Shown here in pieces: positions 24,454-38,365 of a DNA stretch of 64,000 bases; within the stretch, counting starts at the first letter, position 1; each line of letters begins with the position of its first letter. Under the pieces are notes generated by a model that saw only the letters and a list, made by a program, of their open reading frames with translations, ran no database searches and was not told the DNA's origin. Origin of the DNA: Synaphobranchus kaupii (Eukaryota > Chordata > Actinopteri > Anguilliformes > Synaphobranchidae); contig CM056395.1 in assembly GCA_029718625.1 (NCBI GenBank), forward strand, positions 26,025,660 through 26,089,659, written 5' to 3'. A program made the translations under genes and the position numbers.

Positions 24454-25983
24454 CACTACTCACGAAAAGTTAGGGATATTCGGCTTTCGGGTGAAATTTC
24501 AGGATGAACCTAAAATGCACTATAACCTTTACAGGTGAAATTAATTTGACCTTCTCTAAACTTTTGAATGCACATGTCCAACTATTCAATGTTTCAGTAC
24601 TTTTTGCACAACTTGCTGTTCTCTAACAAGGAGCTGAACGGCAAAATTCACAACAGGTGTTTGATCCATGAATCGACCAATAAATTTCCTGGTTCAATTA
24701 GAATTGGTATTTAAACAGTCCTCTTCATCATGCTGTTCACATTTTGACATCATGAGACCAAGACGACACCTAACAATTGATCAACAGTACCTCGCCATTG
24801 CGAGGCTTCAAACAGGATGTTCTCAGAGGGAAGTGGCCACTGAGCTTAGAGTGTCACAGAGTGTCATCAGCAGGTTGCAACAGAGATACAGAGAGACTGG
24901 AAGAGTCACAGAAAGGCATAGAAGTGGATGTCCTTTGGCCACATCCCACACTGATGACCGCTTCATTGTGAACAGTGCCCTGCGGAACCGGATGATGAAT
25001 GCCACTCAACTCCAGGCACATTTAAGGGAGGTGAGAGGCACCCAAGTGTCACGTCAGACCATTCGAAACCGTTTACATCAGCGTGGTCTGCGTGCTAGAC
25101 GACCTGCAAGGGTACCTGACCACACCACCAGGCACAGGCATCATCGTCTTGCATGGGCCAGGGAGCATTTACGCTGGAGGGGGACCAGTGGGCCTCAGTG
25201 CTGTTCTCTGATGAAAGTCGATTCACGTTGAGCAGAAATGATGGCCGCTAACGATGTTGGAGACGTCAAGGAGAGCGCTATGCATCAGCCACTGTTGTCA
25301 CCAGACGACCCTTTGGTGGTGGCGGTGTTACAGTGTGGGCAGGTGTGTCTAGTCAATACAGAACTGCCCTACACTTTGTGAATGGTACAGTGACAAGCCC
25401 ATACTACCTGAATAACATCATTAATCCAGTCATTGTGCCCCTGCATGAACAACACAGGCCTAATTTCATCTTCATGGACGACAATGCTCCAGCTCATCGA
25501 GGTCGCATCATTAGGGAAAGGCTGCTGGAGACTGGGGTACCTCAAATGGAGTGGCCTGCACTTTCTCCAGACCTGAATCCCATAGAAAACCTATGGGATC
25601 AGCTGACTCACCGTGTAGAGGCTCGTAACTCTGTACCCCAGAACCTCAATGACCTGAGGGCCGCCCTTCAAGAAGAGTGGGATGCCATGCCTCAGCAGAC
25701 AATAAGTCGACTTGTGAACAGCATGAGACGTCGTTGTCAAGCTGTAATTGATGCTCAAGGGCACATGACAAGTTATTGAGACATTGACATTTTTGTTGTG
25801 GTATACCCACCACTGTTGTTGGCTTTTGTTTCAATAAATTGTTTGAGATGAGGAAATCACCATTGCATGCTTCTACTTAAATGCCCTACTTTCATGATAC
25901 GTATAATATCACTGTAGCGTGAACTTACATTTTCCATAAATTTCACCCGAAAGCCAAATATCCCTAACTTTTTGTGAGTAGTG
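24454..25983 (+). mobile_element. Tc1-type DNA transposon, full length
   Basis: A 1,530-bp element bounded by TA on each side. The terminal inverted repeats, 24454-24499 and 25938-25983, match at 44 of 46 positions; the outer end reads CACTACTCAC and the inner end GGCTTTCGGGTGAAATTT. It encloses a decayed transposase in the + orientation. TIRs this similar suggest a fairly recent insertion. The broken transposase means it could move only if supplied with enzyme in trans. Confidence 0.95.
24749..25779 (+). pseudogene. Tc1/mariner transposase, frameshifted
   Basis: The N-terminal part from MRPRRHLT (ATG about 24752) carries the paired-like helix-turn-helix with QREVATELRVSQSVISRLQQ and a second DNA-binding helix region. 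The catalytic DDE domain follows in another frame: FSDESRF (first Asp), DDNAPAHRG (second Asp) and LNPIENLWD (Glu), with 34 residues between the second Asp and Glu, hence DD34E as in Tc1. The frame shifts at about 25175-25190, after REHLRW, and a TAA stop lies at about 25248 after SRNDGR. The C-terminal half then reads open to 25779. The usual length would be about 340 residues. It is not functional as it stands. Confidence 0.92.
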
Positions 25984-25985
25984 TA

Positions 25986-27764
25986 TTTGTACTAAATGTT
26001 TTTTCAAATTGTGTCTTCTTTGGAATGCCTAATTGTCGTTGCAGGCCCCTCTGGTCGCTGCAATGCACCCTGTCAGTCCAGGAGGGTCCACACTACACAC
26101 ACCACACGCCAAAATGCATGCAGCTATCTGGCACCTTTCCCCTCCGCCAGTAACCAGCAGTGAAGCTTGCGCAGATTGACACAAAGTGAAGCAGGCAGAG
26201 CGCAGGTTCTCAAGTGGCCAGAGGGTGGCGCTGTTGTGCGGTACAGCGAAGCCCCACCTCCCTGGCCAGGCCAGACACAGTGGTATGGCTGCCCTATGAA
26301 TACAGCGTCTTTTTAGCACAGCGTCATACAAAACCATCCATTAGAATGACCAAGACCAAATCAAATCACTTTGTTTGAAATGCGAATGTGAAAGCAGATG
26401 GGGTGGTTTATTAAAATATTTAAGAATATTTCAACTATCGGAGCCATAGAATCTATAAATATTGAATAGTAACAAATTTATTTGATTTGCAAGTCTCTGA
26501 TATTTACACAAATGCTCTGAATGTTTCACTGGCATTGGCTACCTGTCAGTCCACCAGGGCCTAAGAGCTTTGGAGAGAAATGTGTTGATTTGCTGCTATG
26601 CTATGCACCGCTTTTCAACTTTTGATTAATTTGTATCATTTTATATCCCGATTTACAGAGTCCGAAAGCCTCTATATTTTCATGTTATTGAAAAACAAGA
26701 AGAGCTAAATATCACTACATCTGATAGTTTTGTTTTGAATCCCTTTTTTCACACGAAGCACTTGTTGATGGCAGCTATTGACCAGAGCATTGAGTGGCCC
26801 TGTGATCATGATAACGTTTTAAAGGTTCTGCGTGTTTGGCCTTCAGGGGTTTCTGTTGGTGTGAAAGAGATGAGAGGCTCGCTTTGCCAGAGTTCAAAAG
26901 TTCACAACACGTTTGCAACCAGCGGTAATTCATCCTCAATCTGCAGCGGTAACGTTGCAGTCTTCCGTTAGGTGAGCCAGGTCTTCATTTATATTCCTTT
27001 TGCTTGTTTCACCTGTTCTCCAAGACCTTTTGATTTGGCTTGGGAATCCCTGCAGGGAATTTGACCTTGTTTTACTGCAAGACAGATTATGGAGCAGAAC
27101 AGGCTTAGTTGTGTCCCTTATTAGTTTTCCTGTTCCCTTTGGCGTGTGGGAGTTTTGTGCAATCAACATTTATAGACAGCCAATAGTGAAAATCAAATTC
27201 TGAAGTTTATCTGTAATACCTTTATACCGATCTTCTATACACTCACCCCCTCAAGCATCGCTGGAATGTTGCCGCTGTGTAGTATGATAGAAATAGTAAA
27301 TTTAGCCCTGAAAGTGTCATCCTGTAGATGTTTTGAACAATTGTTTTATTTAAATGAATATTTGCAGTGGTGAGGGGTAGTTTTAAAAAATAGTAAATTG
27401 TGGGATTGACGGGGAGAACAGAAAAGGTGAGAAAAGTAATTATTTTCAATTAAGAAATCTTTTAAATAAGACTAAAATGTAAAATAATTGTTGTTTTAAA
27501 AATGTACTACTATAATAGTGACCCTGATATTTCGGTTTTTATCAGTGAATTGTTTGAAATTTAGATTTACTTGATTTCCTTATGATAAATCACTATCTTC
27601 AGTACGTGGTGATTCAGTGATATGTCCAAGGTTATAACATAGGCTGTTTAATGTTGGTTCTACCTACCAGAGTTGTGCGTGAACTCAGCTATGGGAACTA
27701 ATCTTGGCATGAAGTAGACCAGAGTTGGGGGAACCATTTTAAATCAGTTTTTACACCTCATTTA
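25986..27764. other. Non-coding, nothing specific seen
   Basis: A GC-richer patch at 26030-26340 has a 102-codon minus-strand frame without family resemblance. The rest is AT-rich. Confidence 0.4.
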
Positions 27765-27914
27765 TGAGGACCTTTAGCATGTGCAAAACCTTAGCACACG
27801 CAAAACCAATAACACGACCAATAATTGGTCATGGTATTTGTTTTGCACCAGTCATTGGTCGTGTTATTAGTTTTGCATGTGCTGAAAGGTTATGCATATG
27901 CTAAAAGCCTTATA
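27765..27914. mobile_element. Harbinger-like MITE, degraded copy
   Basis: Palindromic, with GGACCTTTAGCATGTGCAAAA at the left, CAATAACACGACCAATAATT near the centre and complementary sequence at the right. It is related along its length to the better-preserved element at 34635-34809. The outermost ends are eroded. Confidence 0.65.
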
Positions 27915-28033
27915 AATTGATGTGGTTACTCCTTTATTATCAGGATAACTTCGCTTTCGCTATATAACCTTGGCTGTTGTTAAATAGGGTGAAGCGGCAA
28001 GGACAGTTGTTCCTGGGAAAATTGCTGCAACAG

Positions 28034-29369
28034 TTTTATTTGGGAATATAAGAAGGGTGGAGAGGGATGTTTTATTTGGGGACATAAGAAGGGTGGAGAG
28101 GGATGTTTTATTTGGGAACATAAGGAGGGTGGAGAGGGATGTTTTATTTGGGAATATAAGAAGGATGGAGAGGGATGTTTTATTTGGGAATATAAGAAGG
28201 GTGGAGAGGGATGTTTTATTTGGGAATATAAGAAGGGTGGAGAGGGATGTTTTATTTGGGAATATAAGAAGGGTGGAGACGGATGTTTTATTTGGGAATA
28301 TAAGAAGGGTGGAGAGGGATGCTTTATTTGGGAATATAAGAAGGGTGGAGAGGGATGTTTTATTTGGGAATATAAGAAGGGTGGAGAGGGATGCTTTATT
28401 TGGGAATATAAGAAGGGTGGAGAGGGATGTTTTATTTGGGAATATAAGAAGGGTGGAGAGGGATGTTTTATTTGGGAATATAAGAAGGGTGGAGACTGAT
28501 GTTTTATTTTGGAATCTAAGAAGGGTTGAGACAGATGTTTTATTTGGGAATATAAGAAGGGTGGAGACTGATGTTTTATTTGGGAATATAAGAAGGGTGG
28601 AGAGGGATGTTTTATTTGGGAATATAACAAGGGTGGAGAGGGATGTTTTATTTGGGGACATAAGAAGGGTGGAGACTGATGTTTTATTTTGGAATATAAG
28701 AGAGGTGGAGAGGGATGCTTTATTTGGGAATATAAGAAGGGTGGAGACGGATGTTTCATTTGGGAACATAAGGAGGGTGGAGAGGGATGTTTTATTTGGG
28801 AATATAAAAAGGGTGGAGAGGGATGCCTTTTTTGGGAATATAAGAAGGATGGAGAGGGATGCTTTATTTGGTAATATAAGAAGGGTGGAGAGGGATGTTT
28901 TATTTGGGGACATAACAAGGGTGGAGACTGATGTTTTATTTGGGAATATAAGAAGGGTGGAGAGGGATGTTTTATTTGGGAATATAAGAAGGGTGGAGAG
29001 GGATGTTTTATTTGGGAACATAAGAAGCGTGGAGACGGATGTTTTATTTGGGAATATAAGAAGGGTGGAGAGGGATGTTTTATTTGGGAACATAAGAAGG
29101 GTGGAGACTGATGTTTTATTTGGGAATATAAGAAGGGTGGAGAGGGATGTTTTATTTGAGAATATAAGAAGGGTGGAGAGGGATGTTTTATTTGGGAACA
29201 TAAGAAGGGTGGAGACTGATGTTTTATTTGGGAATATAAGAAGGGTGGGAGGGATGTTTTATTTGGGAATATGAGAAGGGTGGAGAGGGATGTTTTATTT
29301 GGGAATATAAGAAGGGTGGAGAGGGATGTTTTATTTGGGAATATAAGTAGGGTGGAGATGGATGCTTTG
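28034..29369. repeat. 36-bp minisatellite, about 37 copies
   Basis: The unit is GGGAATATAAGAAGGGTGGA followed by GAGGGATGTTTTATTT (36 bp). Copies vary mainly at GAGAGGG/GAGACGG/GAGACTG and AATATAAG/AACATAAG/GACATAAG. Because 36 is a multiple of three and stops are absent, frames of about 405 codons (+) and 413-471 codons (-) stay open. They encode monotonous 12-residue repeats with no signal peptide or domain, so I do not call them genes. Confidence 0.97.
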
Positions 29370-29377
29370 CTTACATT

Positions 29378-30088
29378 GGGTACGTTTACATGCACACTAA
29401 TACTCCGATCTGAACCCGGTTATGGCAATACTCTGGTTACGGAAATGGTCATGTAAACACCCCTGGTTTTTTGGCCAAACTTTCGATTTTTTGGAGCATG
29501 TAAACACCTTTCTCCGGTTTCTTTCGGCTTTTCAAAACTACGCATGTCAGGCAGAAGAGGCGGTGTAACGTCAAAATGATTCCACCCATCAACATTTGCT
29601 ATGCCTGGGGTTCCTTCAGCATCTCACTTCCAGAATTTTATTATTAAATTTGCATTTCACCGGTGAAAATATATTGTTCAGTGTTACGTGCTTGTGTTTG
29701 TACTAGCTAGTTTGTGGCTAGCACATTAAATAACTGAAATTTTCGGGAAATTCGCCAGATTTAGAGATCGGTAAAGCTAGCTAGTACAATAATATAAATC
29801 AACCACTACTAGCAATTAGCTATAAATAAGTAGCTATAATAATTACTAGCTAGCTATAATAATAATAGCCTACTAACGTAAATTATTGACGGGCGGATCA
29901 TTTTTGTCCTTACAACGGGAAGCAGTTAGTAGCTACGTTTTCCACAGAGCCGATTATGGAGAGAATCATGTAAACACGGCTTTTGGAGTAATCACATTTC
30001 TTATGTCCATGTGAACGCAATAAGTTAAATACTGGCGTAAGCTGATCGTTTCCAGTAATCGGATATTGCTGTGCATGTAAACGTACCC
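29378..30088. mobile_element. 711-bp non-autonomous DNA element with TIRs
   Basis: Ends are GGGTACGTTTACATGCACA and its near-complement TGTGCATGTAAACGTACCC. ATT flanks both sides (29375-29377 and 30089-30091), a possible 3-bp target duplication. Internal blocks such as CATGTAAACACC recur. No coding capacity is visible. It lies only a few bases beyond the 36-bp array. Confidence 0.75.
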
Positions 30089-30390
30089 ATTGGTGCTGCA
30101 ATTACAATTCAGACTGAACATGCTGCACATGTGATGATATGAGAGTGTAATAAGATGACATGATATATAATATATAATAAGACTGGAAGATGCTGTCGAT
30201 TTCAGTTCAGATGAACATACTGCTTAGCCACAGCAGGCTGTCCATAGCTGCAGCGCAGCAGGATTGCACTGATGCATTATGCCATCAGTTTACCATATTA
30301 CAAGCTTCATACATGCTGTTATTTTATTAAATGTTTATTTTTTATTTTTTACTGTTGTTATTTGTCATCGTGAGGTTCTGAAAAATCGGC

Positions 30391-30410
30391 TTTTTTTTTT
30401 TTTTTTTTTT
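30391..30410. repeat. Poly-T tract
   Basis: Twenty consecutive T residues. Confidence 0.9.
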
Positions 30411-30521
30411 GCTTTAGCTGAGTTTACAGTGTGATTACTGTTGTCCTGTTAGTCCATGGCTTGGTTAGAGCAGCCATTTTGTTGGAGTCAGTCTTTGGCC
30501 GTTCCAAATAGTGGAGACAAA

Positions 30522-30547
30522 GGGGGGGGGGGGGGGGGGGGGGGGGG
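30522..30547. repeat. Poly-G tract
   Basis: Twenty-six consecutive G residues, a known sequencing and assembly hazard; the true length may differ. Confidence 0.9.
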
Positions 30548-30693
30548 CATAGAAAATGACCCACTGGAATAAAGAACAGAAGCCATTCCAGGTCTTTAGG
30601 ACCAAGGGTACCCCACCATAAACCCGGATTAAAACAGCAGGCTTAGGCAAGGCCGAAGACGCAGTCAGCCTTTACCTCATCTACCCCATAGAA

Positions 30694-30862
30694 CAGGGAT
30701 ACTCAAATCTGGCCGTCCAGGCCAGTAGTACAGCTGGTTTTCATTCTTCCCCTCTAATCAGGACTGATTTAAACCTGGAACACCAGGTGAGTTAAATCTC
30801 TGGCCAATCAGTGGCAGTAATCAATCAACTAAAACCAGCAAAAAATAAAACCAGGAGCAGTA
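30694..30862. mobile_element. hAT-like MITE remnant
   Basis: Begins CAGGGATACTCAAATCTGG, similar to the terminus CAGGGATCTCAAACTCC of the element at 54863-55068. It shares the GCTGGTTTT and AAAACCAGCA arms in the same arrangement. The right terminus is poorly preserved. Confidence 0.5.
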
Positions 30863-32847
<1,985 letters not shown>

Positions 32848-33301
32848 TGGTCTTCTGGTTGTACTCCTGAGGGGCTAAGACTAAACACTGATTTAGCTTC
32901 TGGTTGTACTCCTGAGGGGCTAAGACTAAACACTGATTTAGCTTCTGGTTGTACTCCTGAGGGGCTAAGACTAAACACTGATTTAGCTTCTGGTTGTACT
33001 CCTGAGGGGCTAAGACTAAACACTGATTTAGCTTCTGGTTGTACTCCTGAGGGGCTAAGACTAAACACTGATTTAGCTTCTGGTTGTACTCCTGAGGGGC
33101 TAAGACTAAACACTGATTTAGCTTCTGGTTGTACTCCTGAGGGGCTAAGATTAAACAGTGATTTAGCTTCTGGTTGTACTCTGTGGGGCTAAGATTAAAC
33201 ACTGATTTAGCTTCTGGTTGTACTCCTGAGGGGCTAAGATTAAACACTGATTTAGCTTCTGGTTGTACTCCTGAGGGGCGAAGATTAAACACTGATTTAG
33301 C
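32848..33301. repeat. 45-bp minisatellite, about 10 copies
   Basis: The unit contains TTAGCTTCTGGTTGTACTCC, TGAGGGGCTAAGACTAAACA and CTGAT. The first six or so copies look identical. Later ones carry AGATTAAAC, and one is shortened near 33180. Serine/proline-rich minus-strand frames are by-products. Confidence 0.97.
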
Positions 33302-33476
33302 TGGCAGTGCAGGACAGTGATTACCCCGCCACTTTATTTGTGGTACCATTCATCGGACGTCATTGTCAAGTAAAGTACTTCCAAGCTACAATCAATCCCA
33401 GCTGAAAACTGCAGTCTCATAGTATGGCTTATTGTCTGTTAAAGGGTGATTTTTTATTTTTTTTGCATCAAACCCA

Positions 33477-33477
<1 letters not shown>

Positions 33478-33542
<65 letters not shown>
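33478..33542. repeat. (CA)n microsatellite
   Basis: About 32 uninterrupted CA units. Confidence 0.97.
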
Positions 33543-33544
<2 letters not shown>

Positions 33545-34631
33545 CATTTCCACCCATCATGCCAGAATACTCACACGGTCATATTAAGCATTTACATTGC
33601 AATGATGGCATCAATATCCTGTTCAATTTTACATAAGATGTAAGATGGACTGTGATGCATTATTGTCTATTTCCTACTTCATGATTTTACCAGACTATAG
33701 TGCATATACTGTATATAGTGCACTATAGTGCAGGGCTTTTATATTACTGCTGGAGGCTCTTAGCTCCTCCGTGCAGATTCAATATGTCACAGTTTGGTCT
33801 TAAGCTGAGAAGCAGGGTCCTAAAAAAAAAAAAAAGAAAATCATTTTATGTAGTTCCTGAAAAAAAAAAAGTGAAACCAGGATTTTTCTATTTTAAGTTT
33901 CCACTCTTCCATGCATGAAATTGTTAAGTTTTAAAATTAGTTCTCCTCCACAATACTCGGTTTCTGTTATATCTCGCAATTTCACAAGAACTAGTGAGAA
34001 CAATGCGAGCAGCTGCTGCTGAAAAACAAAGCCATGTGGGCAATCGGCTCTTCCAATGGAACGCACGGGCATTCGCTAGCTGTGCGTAATAATATGAAGT
34101 CCTCCAACAACAACCAGGGAAATAAAGATGACCCGGAGCCGAGACAGACAAAAAAAATAAAAAAAGCGAGAATAATGCGTTCGCACCTAGCGCCCACAAA
34201 ACCACTTGCGAAAATCCTGTTGCAGTTGGCTGCCGTAGACAGGATTTCTTTACAAGCTGTAGCCAAGTGTTACTGCCGTAGGTCAGCCATTCTAAAGCAG
34301 GGTGCGCAGTTAGTTATTAAAATAAGGTAAATCGGTCAACCGACAACCCCAGAGCACGCTCCCTTTCCTCGTGATCTTGATGAAAAAATAAGGTTAGCCT
34401 ATCTGGTGTGTCGTGCTTGATAACATCCGGCCTTGTTTGTTTATTATTTTCAGTATTGCGTTGTTTTGTAGTTTTAGTTTTACGTAACGTGAGAAAGGCT
34501 GTTTTACAATGAAGGTGACAGCCTGCTCACGCATGGTCCTGACTCACAGCAAACCAGCATAGGCCTACTGTTACATTAGTCTTCAGTAAACGTTTGACTA
34601 GGTACCTGTCTATCTGTATCTCAGTACGCAT
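33543..34631. other. Non-coding, nothing firm
   Basis: The stretch 34000-34330 is less AT-rich, has overlapping frames of 91-98 codons and ends in a donor-like AAG|GTAAAT at about 34327. It could be an upstream exon of elavl2, but I see nothing further to support that. Confidence 0.25.
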
Positions 34632-34634
34632 TAA

Positions 34635-34809
34635 GGGCCTGATGTACTAAGACCTTTAACATGTGCAAAACCTCTTAGCACACGCAAAACCAATAACACA
34701 ACAAATGATTGGTCATGGTATTTGTGTTGCACCAATCAATGGTTGTGTTATTATTTTTGCGTGTGCTAAAAGTTTTTGCACCTGCTAAAGGTCTTAATAA
34801 ATCAGGCCC
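34635..34809. mobile_element. Harbinger-like MITE, intact ends
   Basis: A 175-bp palindromic element whose ends read GGGCCTGATGTACTAAGACC and the near-complement GGTCTTAATAAATCAGGCCC. TAA occurs directly on both sides (34632-34634 and 34810-34812), matching the 3-bp TWA target of PIF/Harbinger elements. Confidence 0.75.
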
Positions 34810-34910
34810 TAAATCAGGTAGACTACCCTCAGTCCATGGTATATTTTAGGCTAGCTATATCCATACTATATCCATTACTGATGTCATGCACGTGCATTCA
34901 ATTTACAAAA

Positions 34911-34936
34911 TGGGGAGGGAGGGAGGGAGGGAGGGT
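34911..34936 (+). repeat. (GGGA)n tract
   Basis: Short GGGA repeat, G-quadruplex-prone. Confidence 0.85.
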
Positions 34937-36605
34937 GTGCTGAATCGTGATTCAGTACATTTTTTGGGGAAGCATTTAACCCAGGTGGCTGTGACTGTAC
35001 CTGAGAGAACGCGTGTGTTTCAGCTGCTGGGCTCAGGTGGCAGTTCTGGCCCCGGGGGGGATACTCTCTGCAGACAGCAGCGCCATTTCATGTTCTTTAG
35101 AAAAATTGTGACGTCCAGTGATGTGCCCTCATCTTCGCTCTCGCTGGAGTCAGTGCACCAGCGGCGCTGTCAGCTTTCTATGGACAACAGAAACGGCACC
35201 TTGGCAGCTACGGGTCGCAAATATGAATACAGCGCCGAAGGGGGCTCTGGTGGTTCTGAAGTGATCCGGGGTGCATTTTTCCTGACGTGGTTTGAGTGCA
35301 CTCTACGGCAAGGAGCTCATTTCCTGCGTGAGATCTTTGCTTGCGGCATAGACCTGGCTCTTTCAGTGTTTCAAAGAGCCCCCCTGTGGTCTCCGTTATG
35401 AGGGAAACGCGGACGGGATCGCGGTTTCCACACAACTGCATGGAGTCGGGCGATCCTAAAAGAACGAAGAAACATTGGCTAAATTTATGTGCGATGCAGT
35501 TAGCAGCCCGTTTGAGGAATGCACAGCACAGAACAGAGCATCTTTAAGATAATTGGCAATTAGCAAAGTTAATTAGGTAATTAACTTTGATTTTAGGATA
35601 GATATGGAAGCAGTGAGGCAGGAAAAAAGCTATGTACTCTTAGCAGTGTGCTGTAATTTATTTTATTTTATATTATTTGTATATGGGCAGATTCACAAAT
35701 CTGAGCGATCATCTGCAACCGAGCAAAGCAATAACCTGCTAGCCTTAGCATGTCGTAGCATGTATGTAATTGGCTAGACATTTGAAAATGTCACTTAATG
35801 AACCTGTGCAGCAGAAACACGGTATATGCTTGCTGTGCGAGTAGCAGTTCTGCACATATTTAATTTGCTAATTTGTCATGTGTTCTGAACACACCGCTGA
35901 AGTATAGGACTACATCCATTTCCCGGGAATTGGGTTCAGTAGCTACTTGAAAGACTGTACTTGCAGTTGAAAGAATTACATGAAAAGAATGACATCAATG
36001 AATCCTTTAAATGCAGAACAAGTGAACAATTATTGCATTAAAAACATACTCAGATTGTTTTACCTGAAGAAATAACGAGTTATTCCAAATGTGTCTTCCG
36101 GAATGATCCAGGGCCCTAGGCGTGTAGTGTGACCAAAGCACTTTTTGAGTGGCAAACAGTTCCAAGGGTGCTCATGGGAATTGAAGTCCAGAGTGGATAT
36201 AAAAGGGCACCATAACCCCCAGCCAGGGACTTCACTACCCCGCTGCTGTACTTTGGCCTTTTGAACTCATCCCTGATTGGGCTCCTTGACACCGACGCTA
36301 AAAAGCTTTAAGCAAACTTGTTTGCCAGTGATTATGTAACTGTCACTCTCCGCCGTGTGCCTTTAATGTCAAGAGTATTGTCGGTGTATAGATGTGACAT
36401 TTGGCCGTGGAAGGAGATGCAGTCTTAATACCCTGTACTTAAGGGTGAATGTGTTGAGGGTATTTGTTGAAAGCGCTTAATGTGCTGTGATTTGTCATGA
36501 CCTGCACCTCTTCTCTCGTTGACGGTGGTTTTCGTACCGCTGTTTTGATTGACCTGAAAGGTACAGCACTTCAACATGAACTCTGAACGGCCAGCGGAAA
36601 TGTAA
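34937..36605. other. Non-coding, nothing specific seen
   Basis: A 171-codon + strand frame ends at 35401 but starts inside the GGGA tract, has no recognisable domain and no splice context. I do not call a gene. Confidence 0.35.
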
Positions 36606-36754
36606 CCCTTTGAAGAGTAGGTTTTCTGGAATGTTTTCTGTGAGTGTTCTAGAACTCCATTGCTTTCAGTTACCGTAGTGATTGTTCCATCAGCATGAGA
36701 CTGTTCGGTTATGAACATTCTAATCACATATCTGTGATCTCACACCTTAAAGGG
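36606..36754 (+). mobile_element. piggyBac-like MITE, copy 2
   Basis: Starts CCCTTTGAAGAGTAGG and ends CACCTTAAAGGG followed by TTAA (36755-36758). The left flank is degraded to TGTAA. It shares internal blocks with the copy at 17892. Confidence 0.7.
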
Positions 36755-36986
36755 TTAAACAACTGTGACATCAGGGCCTTTGGCAATTGGGCACTGCTCA
36801 TTGGCTGGATATTAACCGCAGAACATTGTCCCGGTGCCGCCCAATGGTGCTCAGAAAACCCGGGAGCCCTCTCGGTTGACTCCGCCCCCTGGTGGTTGAG
36901 CAGAGGTCAGCTGGAAACGCGTAACCTACAGGAAGTGAACTGGTGCTACGGGCTGCGGAGCTTACCCTGGGGAGACCTGAAGCCGG

Positions 36987-37257
36987 GCTCTTTCCCTCTC
37001 TTGTTGCGTGTAGTTGCGTGCGGTCGCTTCAGCTCATCGCGGTCTGCAGCCTGGCTCTTTCCCTCTCTTGTTGCGTGTAGTTGCGTGCGGTCGCTTCAGC
37101 TCATCGCGGTCTGCAGCCTGGCTCTTTCCCTCTCTTGTTGCGTGTAGTTGCGTGCGGTCGCTTCAGCTCATCGCGGTCTGCAGCCTGGCTCTTTCCCTCT
37201 CTTGTTGCTTGTTGTTGCATGTAGTTGCATGCGGTCGCTTCAGCTCATCGCGGTCTG
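36987..37257. repeat. 67-bp minisatellite, 4 copies
   Basis: Units start at 36987, 37054, 37121 and 37188, each with GCTCTTTCCCTCTCTTGTTG and GGTCGCTTCAGCTCATCGCG. The last unit carries an insertion (TTGCTTGTTGTTGCATG). Confidence 0.95.
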
Positions 37258-37963
37258 TTGTTCATTTTGTATAGCGGCTTAGGAGGAGGCTGAAAGCTTG
37301 TTGTCTGCTTCAGCCCACATTGTGTGTGCAGAGCTGAATACTGAACAGTTTTTCCACATAACTATGACCTCGGCTGCAGGAGCGCGCTCACTGTGCTCCT
37401 GTCATTCACATTTTCATTATTATTATTGTTATATTTTACCAGATTCATCATCAAAAAAATGTACATTTAATCAGATTTTCAGTTGAACATATTTTCTATG
37501 GTGTGTGCACCCTGAGCCCGCGCTCAAGGACAGAATTACCGGGAGAATATAAAAACTGCTATTCGTGTTTTGTAATCATGAATAAATGTTAGAAATGAAT
37601 CTGTTCAAATGCACAGCCTCTGGAAACAACATGACTGTGCAAGCTGCTTTTGAGTACAAGCTGTTGCCAAACTGTCGACAAACTGCCTCTAAGTCTACTG
37701 AGAACAATAACTAAAGCATGGTTTTCTTCTCATCTGTACATAAAACAGGAGGCATTCGTATTTAGGAAAAACTTAATTTCAGTCATTTAAATGTTTAAAA
37801 TTTTTGACAGGTGTATAGATCAGGTAATATTCATCCTTGTGCTGAAAATCTCAAAGCGCTCAAAGCACTGCCAAAAACCTGTCTTTCTAAATATTTAGAC
37901 TAGCCTTGAAAAAATGGAGACAAATGCCTGCCATTTTCCTCATCTAATTTGTGGCGGCTTGCG
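37258..37963. other. Non-coding, nothing specific seen
   Basis: AT-rich; nothing recognised. Confidence 0.4.
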
Positions 37964-38082
37964 TGACGTAGCCTGTACTGTGACGTAGCCTGTACTGTGA
38001 CGTAGCCTGTACTGTGACGTAGCCTGTACTGTGACATAGCCTGTACTGTGACGTAGCCTGTACTCTGACGTAGCCTGTACTG
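37964..38082. repeat. 17-bp minisatellite, 7 copies
   Basis: Seven units of TGACGTAGCCTGTACTG with two single-base variants. Confidence 0.96.
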
Positions 38083-38116
38083 TGACGTTCTCACTCATTC
38101 TCACCAGGGAAGGCCT

Positions 38117-38354
38117 CCAAGAGGAACCAGACCCGGTTTTTTTTTATGATATCATAAGTGTTAAATCTGCACTGTTTATATGGAGCCTAGTTCCGCCCCT
38201 GCTGAGTGGTGGTGTTGTCAGAGATTAACTTTAGCTTCAAGGGTATTTACTCCATGTGTTCTCCAAGAGGAACCAGACCCGGTTGTCTTTTACAAACTTT
38301 AGTTTCAAAGGTATTTACTCCATGTGTTCTCCAAGAGGAACCAGACCTGGTTGA
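38117..38354. repeat. Imperfect direct duplications
   Basis: CTCCAAGAGGAACCAGACC recurs three times (about 38117, 38262 and 38328). Between the last two, the block GGTATTTACTCCATGTGTT is also repeated. Confidence 0.8.
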
Positions 38355-38365
38355 CTTTTTACAAA

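Noticed and set aside
24668..25231. Intact transposase gene
   Set aside because: The frame is lost after REHLRW and the catalytic domain lies in another frame beyond a stop, so it is a pseudogene.
27960..29395. Open frames of 405-471 codons on both strands
   Set aside because: Produced by a 36-bp repeat without stop codons. The peptides are monotonous 12-residue repeats, several frames are open at once, and there is no splice or promoter context.
34886..35401. 171-codon + strand frame
   Set aside because: Begins in the GGGA tract, has no domain or splice context, and an overlapping minus-strand frame of similar quality exists.
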